Assembly: GCA_012184525.1 (NCBI GenBank)
Contig: WOFQ01000027.1
Span: 400,898 to 464,897 of the forward strand
Length of the DNA stretch: 64,000 nt
Direction of reading: 5' to 3'
Origin: Xenoacremonium recifei
Taxonomy: Eukaryota > Ascomycota > Sordariomycetes > Hypocreales > Nectriaceae
Positions 35,148 to 47,017 of the stretch are shown piece by piece (the stretch's first letter is position 1; every line of letters starts with the position of its first letter). Both the position numbers and the translations under genes were made by a program. The notes under the pieces are model-generated. The model was not told the DNA's origin. It saw only the letters and a list, made by a program, of their open reading frames with translations, and searched no databases.

Positions 35148-37923
35148 TCAAGGTTTACCCTCCAAAGGCCTAGGGTTATTCTGAATGCTTCTGATCGTCT
35201 CTTTTGTCCTCACGTTCGCCTCAAAGCTTGCCTGAATTAGGTCCACGACCTCTTCAGCCGTGAAGTACAGACTAAGCTCGCTCTCTCCCCAGAGGTACTT
35301 GACCTCGTTCAGATTGCTTTGCAGGATCTCGCTCAAGTATTTCAGACGTAACCAGTTAGGCGCATATTGTGCGGTCTGTGGGATTTCGTCCGGACTGGGA
35401 GCTGTGCCTGGGATAATCTTACTCGGGAGGAAGAGATCATCGAGCTCAGTTGCTTTGGAGATGAGAGTGGCAATGTTGTAGGCTTCGTCTTGACCAATGG
35501 AATCCATGTCGATGACGTCGGCAATGAGCTTTGCGGCGAGCGTGTCGACCAGTGAGCCGATGGCCTGAGTCCATACCGAGCGCGCAAGAATGGGTTCCCA
35601 AGTTGTAGCCATAGCACGTATGCGAGCGACACCCATGTCAATGCATGCCTCCGTCTCATCTTGGGTCATGATACTTTGCAATCCGCCGAGGAGATCGCGA
35701 AGAACAGTCTTCTGGAGACCCATTTCATTGGCATAACTGCGGTTTGCGAAGCTCTCTAAGGCCTTGATGTCGTTGTCTAGTCGGAGCATATTCCGAGCCC
35801 GAGGCGTGAGATCTTCGCGTTCCTTCCAAGAGGTCGAGAACTCGCTTAGTTTCTCTGCGAGATACTTTGTATCGTTGTATAGAAACCTGTGAATATTTAG
35901 CAAAAGTTCTGAAATGTTCCGCTGTTTTTGAACCCACATGTTGCCTCCATCACTGAGTGAGTAGTAATAGGGTGAAATGGCTCTAAAAAGAGCTAATGCG
36001 AATGTAGGTAAGTTGAAAAGGCCGGGTGCTGTGGCAGCTACTGTCGTGTATTCGTCACTCTCCCGCGTAAGTGCAGCAGCATCCTCAAGAATCGCGTACA
36101 CGAGCTCGAGAACCGGTTCAGGCATGGAGGAGATGCTGTATGTTTCCCGCAACACAAGCTCTCTTGGCTGAGAAGCACCCTTGTGTGCCTTCTTGGGAGA
36201 CTTGATAGGTTCTGGTTCATCGGCATCGGCTTCCTCTCCCCAACCCCATGCCGCGGCACTGTCATCTTCGTCGTCTTCTTCTTTTTTCGGGTTCCCAGGT
36301 TCTCCTGCAGGTTGTGCAGCATCTTCCTCGTCCCAGCCCCAGGCATCGGTGCCATCATCATCGCCAGTCGGAGCATCATGGGTTTGTCCTTGGTGTTGAG
36401 GCTCTGGTTCATCCTCCCCCCCCTTGTCGTCGTCCCAGGCATCTCCCCAATCGGCACCCCAGTCATTGTTGTCCGCAGACGCGGCGGTTGCCCCTGATTT
36501 TTTCGAGAGTTCTCTACCCTCTTCAATCGACACCATCTGTCTTTCGACCTTCTCAACTTGTTTCGACTTGCCGAGCCCGTTGAAAAGCTTTCTTCGTACT
36601 GAGTCCAAAGTCCTTTCTCGGCATTTCCCCAACCAGATAGACGGCGCATTGTTCACCCAATCGCTTAACTCCTGAAAACCTGTGTATCCATGGTTCTCCA
36701 ACGAGTCGCAAAATTCTCGAGCATGTTGGATCATGGCCTGGAATGTGTCCATCTCCTGGAGAGACGAGGGCACTGACGAATCGAGCCAGTCGTTGATGAG
36801 CCTAGGAATTATGTCCATCATCATGAAGTTTCCAAGTGACTGGAGAAGATCCGAAGGAAGTCGGTTGGCCAAGAAGGCCAAAACTTTTTCAAGGTCGACC
36901 AGCAACAACTCAACAGAGCGTTCTGAAGACCCTTTGAGTTCCAGCACTTCCTTACTTATGGATACTTGCGGGAGAGAAGGCTTATTTGGGTTCATCCTTG
37001 GGGAAACGACGGCCGCGTCTACATTTCGCCAAAGTTGTTCCATCCGCTCGTCAACTTCCTTGTAAGCTTTCAGGCCAATAACAGCCTCGGAAAGACTCAT
37101 TGGTTCATCTGTTCGATGTCAGCTAAATATTCCGAGATGAAAACGTGGTTCTTACCGCTAAGACTGTCGTATATGGCGATGTTGCCTGCTTCGATGTCGA
37201 TGTGAACCAATGCCTTCCAAACATGGTCGAAAACTTCGTGAACACCGGATTTGAGCTCAAAACTCCGGACGTTGAGCAATCTCATAACTCGACAAGATTT
37301 GCTGACCCCGATTGTGTCGATGGCAGCCCAGGATTCTGCCTATTTTAGCAAAGGTGATCGAATAGTGAGGATTGCTAATTCATACTCTCGAGAAGGTGCA
37401 AAGAGTCGAGAATGCGACGCTCATCCTTTGCTGCTTCGACTTGGCTGAGGAGTTCATTGGCATTCTTTATCCGCCCCAAGACCCCATGGAGTTGTTGGCT
37501 GTATTGAACCTCCCTCTGGAGAAACTCAACTTTGTCTTCGGCATCTTGTATATCTTCCCCTGAAACATCCGGGGCTTTAGATTGTCGGATGATTTCGTGT
37601 GCGATGGTCTTGGACCGGAGAATGTCTTCTTGTAGAGTCTTGGCGTTCTTGACCCAGGAGCTGACATCCTCTTTGATCTCTTCGTTGATGGTATGAAGCT
37701 CGGTCTGTATGCTTTTTTTTTAGCATGCGCGCTTGAGGAGAGAGCCTTTATGGTAGTGGAAAAGCACCTCGAGCTTGTCTTTGGTTTTGTCTAGAGCTTC
37801 GATCGCAGGACCAAGGTCGGTGTCGGCCACCGGAGGGAGCTGAGATATCTCATCGGGAAAACGGCCGTCGAGGGAAAAAGCGACGAGCGCATTGCTGAGG
37901 TTCTGCGACGCCACGGCTGCCAT
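35148..37923 (-). CDS. dsl1: Dsl1/ZW10-family vesicle tethering subunit
   Basis: Four exons (37768-37923, 37386-37704, 37156-37335, 35148-37108) join in frame to give 871 residues; introns are 63, 50 and 47 bp. The N-terminal part is coiled coil (DTKDKLE, EDIQDAEDKVEFLQREVQ). The middle carries an acidic low-complexity loop with seven tryptophans in WGADWGDAW, AWGWDEED and AWGWGEE, and the C-terminal half is the helical ZW10/Dsl1 tether fold (TFALALFRAISPYYYS; LRLKYLSEILQSNLNEVKYLW). In yeast Dsl1 an acidic Trp-containing loop binds COPI coat subunits for Golgi-to-ER vesicle tethering; in animals ZW10 also works at kinetochores. The Trp loop argues for the membrane-traffic role. Fungal databases usually call this protein centromere/kinetochore ZW10. 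Start is the first ATG in frame (MAAVASQNLSNAL). Confidence 0.9.
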
Positions 37924-39391
37924 GGCGATTTGTGACTGACGCGGTTGGTCGGGAAGCTGGGAGCTCTTGGAGGACAAGGTCACGTCACCGATTCACGGGA
38001 CGAGACCTTGCGTGAAAGAAGGTATGGAGAATGTCAGCGGGGGATTTAGCGGCAAAATCGTTGTCGCATTTCGATGGTTGCAACAGCGGAACCTAGAGTC
38101 ATTGAAGATCCGTTTGCATTGTTCGGTGGTGTTGAGTTGAGTTTGAGGTTGGGATCACGGGCCTGCGTCTAGCTGGCAACTTTCTGGGTGTGCCTTCCCT
38201 GAAGCTCTCTGCCAGCTTGAGGAAGGCGCCACCGCGGACGTGCACAGCGGGGCAGGAACAGTGGCGCTTGGCGGCGGTAAGCGGCAATGGGCCAATCAGA
38301 GCTCGGGCCACCCAAGAGAGTCATTGTTCCGGCGGGCAAGTGCTATTGTCTCTGTAGAAGGAAGGAGATTCTGGCTCCATAGAATCCATAGAAGGGGGCC
38401 CTTGCCTTAGCGGTGGTGCCCATGAAGCGCAGGGAGGAGCGACTCTGGCTTTTACCTTCCCGTACTTTACCGGGTACTACTTAGTCCTGAATGATATGGA
38501 GGTGCAGCAGGCGGCCCGTGATTCTTCCCATTGCATCGCCCGAGCCCTATATCAAGCCCGGGGGCATCCTCTCTGCTTTTCCCACAAACCGCTGCACGCA
38601 ACTTGCCATTTGTGGTACCGCCTGCTCGCGAAGGAAAATCCGTCCTGATAGCGGGGTACTGAGATCGCTCATTGGCCCTCCTCTCCACACGCACGACCAG
38701 CCAGAGCCCAGAGGTGAGTGAGGCTGCATTTCCTGCTTCTGCTTACGGCCACTGCACTTTTGTGGCCTTTGGTTTGGTTGCCTGCCTAGCAAAGTCCTTT
38801 CATCTTCCATGGGGCACAGTTGCTCTTCGTCTCTCCCCCGATGCGCCCGCACTGAGCCTCCTCTATCTCTTCGTTGAGCAAAACGAAACGAGATACCCCG
38901 CGCCCACAGCTTGTGATAGTGGGGTCATGAGGTACCTGGATTCTTCAGCGCAAGACCGCGTCCCAGCTTCACCATGTCCTCACTATGCGGCAGATATGCC
39001 CTGCAGAGTGTCTTTGCAGTGGCTGTTGCCCTGCTGAGCATCCTCATGTACCTCGCCATCCTGCAGGAGGGCTTTGGCATCAAAGGGCTTCTTCCAGATT
39101 TGGGGTCAGTCACGGGAATCGTCTTACATCCAACGCCTCATTGAGTTTCTTTCAGCACATGCCACTTCATTGATGAGTCCTTTCAGTACATGTTTGGCAG
39201 TGACTCACCCCCAAACATGCAAACCAACTCTTCTCACATCTGGCAATCACCAAGAGAACACGGAGAAAATTGATGACCCCAACGTTGCTCTGATTTATGT
39301 TGCTGTATATAATCCGAAAGGACCCCAACGCTGATTTGCCGTCTCTAGGCTGATCCAGAGCTTCATCAGCCCAGACCCGGCCCAAATCATC
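37924..39391. other. Divergent promoter region between dsl1 and the M16 peptidase gene
   Basis: This is 1.47 kb between two divergent starts. ORFs up to 121 codons occur on both strands but have no recognised family. No gene is called. Confidence 0.6.
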
Positions 39392-42300
39392 ATGGCCCCC
39401 GAACAGCCCAAGCCGCGATTTCGCAAGATACAGAGCTTCAAGACCGATTATGCGCCCTGTACCATCAGCCAGTATGTCTCCGAAAGGAGCGGTATGCAGG
39501 TTGTGGTAGCAGACCGACAAGGCCCTAAGATCAACGGCTACTTCACCTTGGCAACCGAAATCTTCGACGACTCTGGCGCTCCGCATACTCTTGAACATCT
39601 TGTGTTCATGGGATCGAAGAATTACCAATACAAAGGGCTCCTTGATAAACTGTCGTCTCGCGCCTATTCCAGCACCAACGCCTGGACCGCAACTGATCAC
39701 ACTGCCTATATCCTCGAGACTGCCGGATGGGAAGGCTTTGCTCAGATTCTCCCCGTCTACTTGGAGCATATTATCCTACCAACCATCACCGATGAGGCCA
39801 TCACGACCGAAGTTTGGCACGTTGACGGAGAAGGCAATGATGCTGGCGTCGTCTACTCTGAGATGCAAGCTGTGCAGTTCAAGAGCCCTGAGATCATGGA
39901 TCTGAAGGCTCGCCGTCTTCTTTACCCCGAGAATGTTGGTTTCCGATATGAGACTGGAGGCATGACTGAAGCCCTCCGAGTTTTGACACCTGAACGGATC
40001 CGTCAATTCCACAGGGATATGTATCAACCCCGCAACCTCTGCCTCGTGATAGTTGGCGAGACAGATCATGATGATCTGCTGCAAATCCTGGATGAGTTCG
40101 AGACGTCAATTGAGAACGACATCCCATCTCTAGAAACTCCCTTTAAGCGGTTTGTCTGGTCGAAACCCTAGCGTTCCTCTGTATGTGCTAACATAACCAT
40201 AGACCTTGGATTGATTCTGCCCAACCCCCGGCCCTCAACGAAACCCAGGTTGTCACTGCCGAATTCCCCGAAGAAGATGAGACCGTCGGAGAGATCCTAG
40301 TAGGCTTCTTCGGGCCTGATTGCATTGACCTGATTGACTCTTCTGCCATGAATATTGTTTTGACATACCTTTGCGGCTCTTCAGTCTCCATCCTGGAGAA
40401 TGCGATTGTTGAGCGAGAAGAGCTGGCAAGCTCTGTGAGCTACTCGTGGGATTCTCGACCAAACTCCGTTATTTGGCTACAACCAACCGGTGTCGCCACG
40501 GAAAAGCTTCAATTCGTTGAGAACCGACTTTTTGAGCTCCTCAAGGAAGTTGCCTCAAATCCCATAGACATGGACTATATGAGGGAGTGTATCCGAAGAG
40601 AGAGACGCCAAGTCATGTACCACGCTGAAACATCAGAGTCTTTCTATGCCACGAACATTATCACCGACTATCTCTTCGGCAAGCGTGATGGATCGACGCT
40701 CAAGGAATTGGAAAACCTGGATGAATACGACACACTGGAGAAATGGACAGATGCCCAATGGCGAGAGTTCATCGGCAAATGGATGGCCGATGCTCCTCAC
40801 ATCTCAGTGCTTGGGAAGCCCTCTCTCGAGCTTGCAAACAAGATGAAGCAAGAAGAGATCGACCGACTGGCAAAGCGTAAGGAAGAATTGGGTGCCGAGG
40901 GCCTCGCGAAACTCGGCAAGCGCCTAGAGGCTGCTAAAAAGAAGAACGACGAACCAATCCCTGCTTCCATTATTGACAAATGGACTGTCCCTAATACCGA
41001 GTCTATACACTTCATCGAGTCTGACACTGCCCGTTCCGGACGTGGTCGAGCCGTTGGCTTGGGTGTCGGTAAGGCCCAGAAGTTCATCGATGGCGTACCG
41101 CAAGGCCATAACCCCCTCTTCATTCAGTTTGAAGATGTGCCCACCAACTTCGTTCACATTACGCTACATATCGGCACCGCACAGGTCCCCGTCGAACTGA
41201 AGCCCCTGATGCCTATCTTTAGCGACAACTTCTTCAACACACATATCATGCGAGACGGGGAGCGAGTACCCTTCGAGCAGGTTGTTATGGAGCTAGAACG
41301 TGATACCGTCAGCTATAACTTTGGTTCTGCTAGATCTCTGGGTGACGCCGACGGCATCATGATCCAATTCCAAGTTGAGCCATCGAAATACGCAGCTGCT
41401 GTCGAGTGGATTCGAACGATGATGTTTGATTCCATCTTCGACCCTCAACGCCTCAAGGCTGGTGTTGTCAAGCTGCTTGCGGATATTCCGGAAGGGAAAA
41501 GAGACGGCAGGGGTATGGCAAGTGAAGTTGATGTCGCGATTCATATGGAGAAGTCTTCCCTCTCAGTTGCCAAGCGAGTGCTCGTTAGGGCTGTCTACTT
41601 GAAGCGGCTCAAGAAGCTCCTGGAAAAGGAGCCCGAGAAGGTTGTGGAATGGTTCAACAGCGTCCGTTCGTCGCTGTTCACCTTCGAGAACCTGCGTTTC
41701 TTGGTCGCCGCTAATCTGTCTTCCCTGCCTGACCCTATCACTACTTGGGATCCCCTGGCGAAGTCCCTGAAGGAGGCGAAGGAGATGATTCCTATACCCA
41801 AGCCTGTGAGCCTTCTCAACAAGGAGGGACGAAATCCTGGCTCCGTGGGCGCCACCATCATTCCTATGACGGCTCTTGATGGATCTTACGCCGTGCTTAC
41901 CGCCAAGGGTCTGGATTCCTTTACCGACCCCCGACTCCCTGCCATCTTGGTAGCTATCAGCTACCTCGAAGCTCCTGAAGGTCCTCTCTGGAATGCCGTC
42001 CGCGGTGCCGGCTACGCATATGGCTCGTATTTTGGTAGGGATATCAACTCCGGTCTTCTTTCCTACCGCGTATACCGATCCCCAGACGCCTCCAAGGCAA
42101 TCACCGCCTCACTAGATGCTATCCGTAAGATCGCTGAGAGCGAGGTAGAGATTGACCGCCACCTGCTCGAAGGCGCCATCAGTCAGATCGTTGTTGCTTT
42201 CGCAGAGGAGCAGTCTACAATGCCCGGTGCTGCACAGCAGAACTTTGTCCAAGGTGTGGTGCGTGAGCTGCCACGGGACTGGTGGAAGACTCTCCTGAAG

Positions 42301-42656
42301 CGTATCCGTGCCGTGTCGGTGGACGAGATCAAGAAGGTTATGCGTGAAATGATCTTGCCCTGCTTTGAGCCTGGCAAGAGCAACATCGTAGTCACTTGCG
42401 CCAAGGTTCTGTCCGAGGTATGCCAACCCCCCCATGTGAACCCCTTAGAATATTTGCTGACTTGTGCTAGCCTATCGAGACCGCTCTCAAGAACATGGGA
42501 TACAAGGTGCAGACTCACGAGCTTAGTGACTTCCACGACGATTACGGCCTCAAGCCAGACGAGGATGAAGAGGAAGAGAGCAGTGAGGAGGATGAGGATG
42601 AGTTGGACGGTTCTGAAGGATCTTACGACTCCGAAGACTACTCAGAGGAGGATTAG
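39392..42656 (+). CDS. M16-family zinc metallopeptidase (Sdd3/YOL098C-like)
   Basis: Exons 39392-40149, 40203-42417 and 42471-42656 give 1052 residues. The first intron (53 bp) has a GTTTGT donor that joins PFKR to PWIDS, and a TAG occurs seven codons past it if it is not spliced. The second intron is also 53 bp and joins KVLSE to PIETALKNMGY. The inverted zinc motif HxxEH is at 65-69 (HTLEH), and the second acidic ligand region lies in EVWHVDGEGNDAGVVYSEM. The four-domain M16 fold is long and complete. The C-terminus is very acidic (Asp/Glu/Ser over about 30 residues), as in its fungal relatives. There is no mitochondrial presequence, unlike Cym1 at 48034. The nearest characterised relatives are the yeast Sdd3 cytoplasmic zinc proteases, whose substrates are not well defined. 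Confidence 0.93.
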
Positions 42657-43002
42657 ATAGCTGTCTTGTGCTTCAAAGGAGACAGAGATCGGCGGCTATG
42701 GCTCTTTGACGGAGGCTCATAGATCTGGATAAAAGTCAGAGATAGAGATGCAAATCTAGTCGTGCGAGCACCAGTTTTAGGATAAGATGCGTTGTGATAC
42801 TTGGTGAATACGTGCGAACTTTTGTCTTCTTCTATAGATGGCATACATGCCTCTAGACGGCGACTGGTCCCTCTGACCAGCTCTGGATCGTGCGAGATCC
42901 TATACCCTGAAGAAATCTACTCATGGTGACATGTCCCTTTCTGCCTATCCTGTAGAAACTTCGAATCTATTAATACAAACCGCTCTTCAACTTTGAAGTC
43001 GG
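42657..43002. other. Convergent 3' region
   Basis: This 346-bp stretch lies between the stops of the M16 peptidase gene and ste24. It contains 3' UTR sequence only. Confidence 0.7.
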
Positions 43003-44521
43003 TTACAGTTCATCCCGGCCGCTGGCCTTGACAACGCCATCATCCTCCTTTTTCTCGGACTTATCGGGCACACCCTCAGTGACGCCCTCAGAGCCCTTCC
43101 AGCCGAGAGCTTTGAGGCGCTCCGTCAGGTGAGGGTGGGAGAAGTGGTAGCTGGCGTACATCCAGTCGGCATCCATGGTGCTGAGGTTCTGGATCTGGAG
43201 CTTGAGCAGGGAGCGCGCGAGCTCCTTGGGGTAGCCGAGCTGCTTGGCGAAGGCGTCGGCCTCGAACTCGAACTTGCGGGAGAGGACGTTCATGGCGAGC
43301 TGGACGATCAGGTCCATGGGGGCCAGGGCGTCGGAGAACAGGAGGAAGCCGATGATGATGGGGTGCTCGGTAAGGAAGCCGAAGGCGGAGTACAGCGAGT
43401 TGTTGTTGATGAAGACGGAGAACAGAGTGAAGATGTAGAAAAGATGGGCCTGGGTGTAGACCGGTCAGCAAATAGTCCTATAGTTGAGAGACGTGATCAT
43501 AAGCTTACCTGAGAGATGCCGAACAGACTGGTCGTGTGGCCAAGCTTCCAGTGTCCCAGCTCATGGCCCAGAACCGCAACAATCTCCTCAGTCTCGCTCT
43601 TCTCAATCAGAGTATCATAGATGACGATGTGCTTCTTCCAGGGAAGACCGAAGAAATAGGCGTTGGAGTGGGCGCTGCGGGTGCTGCCATCGATGACGTA
43701 GAGCTCATGGAGAGGGAACTTGAGACCAGCAGCGAGACCCTCGACCTTGGTCTTGAGCTCGCCCTCTTCAAGAGGCGAGAGCTTGTTGAACAGTGGCAGG
43801 ATGGCGACCGGGTAGATAGTAATCATGAAGAGTTGGAGACCCGCAGCGAATGCCCAGAGGTAGAAGAAGAACTGGTTGCCGGTCTTCTGGATGATCTTGA
43901 GGAAGCCAGACAGGATCGGCGGCACGAGGACGAAGGTGAGTAGCTGGGACTTGAGGATATCGGTGACGAAGATCTTGGGCGTCTGCTTGTTGAAGCCGAA
44001 TTTCTCTTCCAGGACAAAGGTATGGTAGATGGAGCCGGGGAGGCGCAGCAGCTGAGAGATGACCATGAAGGAGAGCACGAAGACGATGGAGTGGCTGATC
44101 TCGCCGGTGAAGCGCGGCGGCGCCCACTTGAGCAGCAAATCGCCAGTCCAGGACCACAGCTTAGGCAGTACATCGAAGTGAATAAAGGCGATGTTCTGGA
44201 TCTGACTCCAAAGCCCATTGATGATCTCGAACTTGGCCTTGGCGCGGCCGTACGCCTGGCTCTTGTCGAAGACCTCCTGCGAGACCTCCTTGGACAGCAC
44301 GGCGGGCGGGCTAGGCTTCTGCAGGATGCGGTACTGGCGCAGCGTGAGGAACGACTCGAAGAGGTACTGGCCGACCGAGAAGCCGATGATGAGCTTCTTC
44401 CAGGGGAAGAGCGGGCGGTCGAGGAAGCGCGCGAGGCGCTGGAGCGTGGCGGTTAGCGCATGGAGGAATTGGGGATTTCAGGAAGGTTTGGAGGCTGTTG
44501 ACGTACCTGGAGGAAGTCCAT
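43003..44521 (-). CDS. ste24: CAAX prenyl protease 1 (Ste24)
   Basis: Exons 44507-44521 (only five codons, MDFLQ), 43509-44438 and 43003-43449 give 463 residues, the normal Ste24 length. The zinc motif HELGH is at 297-301 inside VLGHELGHWKLGH, with the distal zinc Glu in FEFEADAFA. Multiple hydrophobic membrane helices precede it (SIVFVLSFMVISQLL, TFVLVPPILSGFL, LWAFAAGLQLFMI). Ste24 is an integral ER and inner-nuclear-membrane protease that removes the -AAX tripeptide from farnesylated proteins and processes a-factor-like pheromone precursors; it also clears translocons. Both introns have strong GTACGT and GTAAGC donors. Confidence 0.96.
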
Positions 44522-45248
44522 GGCGAGGTGCGCTGGGCGACGATGTGGACTTTGCGGGAGGGGATGGTAGATGTAAGATGGAGGAGGAGGAGAGCTGGCG
44601 GGAGGGAGCTGGGACGCGCCTAGGTTGACTTGACTTGCGACGTGTACTGTAAGTGGCCGCTGTAACGTAATCGGGGCCGGCGCTGGAAATTCCCCGATGC
44701 ACCACCTCAAGGACCATCCATGACTTGGCGGAGAGGATGGAAGGTGCCTGAGGTGCCTGAGGTACACAACACAACCTTATGGAGGGTATAACTCCTCTTT
44801 TATTGTTTGATCGAGCATTCATCAGCTGTCACTGCTGGCAATGGAATCTCTTGATCTTGCATCAACTGCTCCTGAAGCCTTGTTGTCGTCTTTACATTAT
44901 CTAACACTGTATGTAGCCCCTCCAAATGCCCCGCGCTGACTTCGTCTCAGGCCACTTCTTGCTCTCATTCAGCGATCCAGCAATTATGTACAGACAAGCC
45001 ATGTGTTCGAGTCACCGCACTGCAATGAGCATATCGGACAGACACTGCCAAAACAGGGCGAGTTTTGAAGACAACTTTCAACAGAGCAGGGACCTGTTCA
45101 TCCTACAAAACACAATGCCTCCCTAAACGAAGCCCTCCAAAGATTCCCAACCAGACATTAGCATCACATCGTCGAGCCTGAGCTGCCACGAGATCGAACA
45201 TCGCGAAGACGAGCATGCCGTCTCCTCGTCGACCCGTACAGACATAAT
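44522..45248. other. Promoter region of ste24 and downstream flank of taxilin
   Basis: This is 727 bp between the ste24 start and the end of the possible taxilin extension. No further gene was seen. Confidence 0.6.
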
Positions 45249-45404
45249 CTACGCCTTGCTGAGAATCTGTTCAAAGAGCCATCGCAGCTGCTCGTCCGTC
45301 GTGGCCTCGACCTCCGACATGGACGCCGCATTCCTCTTCTTGAGGCGCATCCTCCGCATGTCGAACCGCACTCCCGTCCCTCTCCTTGATTTGCGCCGGG
45401 CCTC
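45249..45404 (-). other. Coding-like in-frame tail downstream of the taxilin stop
   Basis: Immediately after the taxilin TAG the same frame stays open for 51 codons to a TAG at 45249-45251. The codons show strong G/C bias at third positions and the product is orderly: a basic stretch around MRRMRLKKRN followed by an amphipathic acidic segment ending LFEQILSKA. A 75-nt segment (45405-45479) with a GTAGGC donor and a CACTAG acceptor, whose last bases are the stop codon, would join this tail in frame to the body of taxilin when spliced out. The resulting protein would be 474 residues instead of 447. Stop-codon readthrough or a separate tiny gene are alternatives. Confidence 0.45.
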
Positions 45405-47017
45405 CTAGTGCCCGTTGGTTGTTGCTGGGACTGGTGCTGGAGGGGGTCGCTCGGGGCCGTAGGGCACAGGGGCGCCTACATCGTTTGGCTGCGGCTCCTC
45501 CTCCGTGTCTTCATCAAACTCGCTCAGGTCGTCCTCGCCCTCGTCCTCGTCCGAGAAGTCGCTCTCGCCTGCTGCCGCGCCGCCATTACGACGTTGCTCG
45601 TCGTAGACGCTCGAGACGGTGTTGGCTAGAGCCGGCGGCACCTTTCGGCCCTGGTGCTGCATCCCGTGGATGATGCTCAGCAGCTTCTCTATCTTCTTCT
45701 CTGACGCCTCCGACTTCCGCTTCCACTCTTGTCGTTCCTCGGCCATGCGGATGATGTTGGCAGCCGTGGCCTCCTTCTGACGCTTGAGGGCCTCGTTCTC
45801 CTTCTCCAGGCGCTTGCCCTTCTTCGACATGTCCTCCATCTCCTTTCTAAAGGACAGGAATAGGTCGTTACTATTATTCAGGGTGTCCTCGACCTGCTGC
45901 CCATTAGTCAACTTTATTCACCACGGCACACTCATCAACCAGCCCGCCTCATACCTGCTTAAACTTGTCCACGTAGACGTTCAGCTGATTTCTAAGCTCG
46001 CCCTCGGTCTTTGTGAAATTCTGCACCTGGCCATGCAGTGTTCGCGCCCTGGAGGCTTCGGCTTCGGCGTTCTTCTTCTCACGTTCGTATCGCGCCATGT
46101 GATACTGCACCTCGAGTTCTTTGGTCCGCATCAGTGAGTGGAAATGCAGCTCCCGTAGCTCGTATTGCTCGATGAACGACTTGAATCGTACTCGAAATCT
46201 GGTCAGTGGTTAGCCTGGTCCTGGGCTTCGGCGTATTTCCATCGGATGGTTTCGTACAGCTCGTCCACCTCCATGTCCACCACCTCTTTCCGAGGAGTAT
46301 CTTTTTCCTCTTGGTAACTCTCCAGTTTCTCAAGGAGGCTGGCGTACTTCTCATCCCACGCAGCGTTATTGCGTTTCTGAGTCGCTGACAGCTCCTTGTT
46401 CTCGCCCTGTGACGTCCAGAGTTAACGCCACCTTTCCATATATTCTCCGTTACCTAACCCACCTTCATCTTGTTGTTGTCCTTTTGCAGTTCCCGACAGA
46501 GCTTCTCCAGCTTCTCCTTGAGACCAACGGTCTTGCTCAGCTCGGTACGGTTAGTATCGCGCTCTTTCTGCAAATTGTCCCCTCGCCGTTTGTTCTTGGC
46601 ATTTTCTCTCTCCAAGCGTCGCATGTCGGCTAGGAGTTCGGTTGATCGCTTCGTCAGGTGGTCAATCTTCTGCATGTTGTCCATTTTCGAGACTTGCTGC
46701 AGAAGGTCACGATTCGCCCGCTTGACCTCACGCTCTACAGCTCAGGGTGGTTAGCGAGAGTTGCTTCCGTCTCGTCGGGGAAGCCCCGTCGATGTGACCA
46801 AAGGGAATCAACGAGAGCGCAACGCACCAATTTCCAGCTCTTGGTCCTTCTCTCCAGCCGCATCCTGCTCTAGCTGCGAGATCCGGGCCTGCAGCAGTCG
46901 GGAAGCCTCGTTCGGCTCCATCGTCTTCTTGGTCTTCTTTTTCGTTGGCGGCGGCGTGGGGTGCGTGTGCTCGAGACCGTTGGTCAACGGCGGTGGTTCG
47001 ACCTGCGTGGCAGGCAT
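45405..47017 (-). CDS. Taxilin-family coiled-coil protein
   Basis: Five exons (46828-47017, 46463-46734, 46258-46406, 45955-46198, 45405-45893) give 447 residues. After a Pro/Lys-rich head, residues of about 35-370 are almost continuous heptad coiled coil, and the family signature FIEQYELRELHFHSLMRTKELEVQYHMARYE is intact. The tail is acidic (SDFSDEDEGEDDLSEFDEDTEEE) then proline-rich, ending TTNGH. The third intron (46199-46257) was placed by its GCTAAC branch point and the join DEL-FRVRFKSF. Taxilins bind syntaxin-family proteins and are linked to vesicle traffic and, in animals, the nascent-chain complex. The last exon may have an alternative end; see 45249-45404. Confidence 0.9.
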
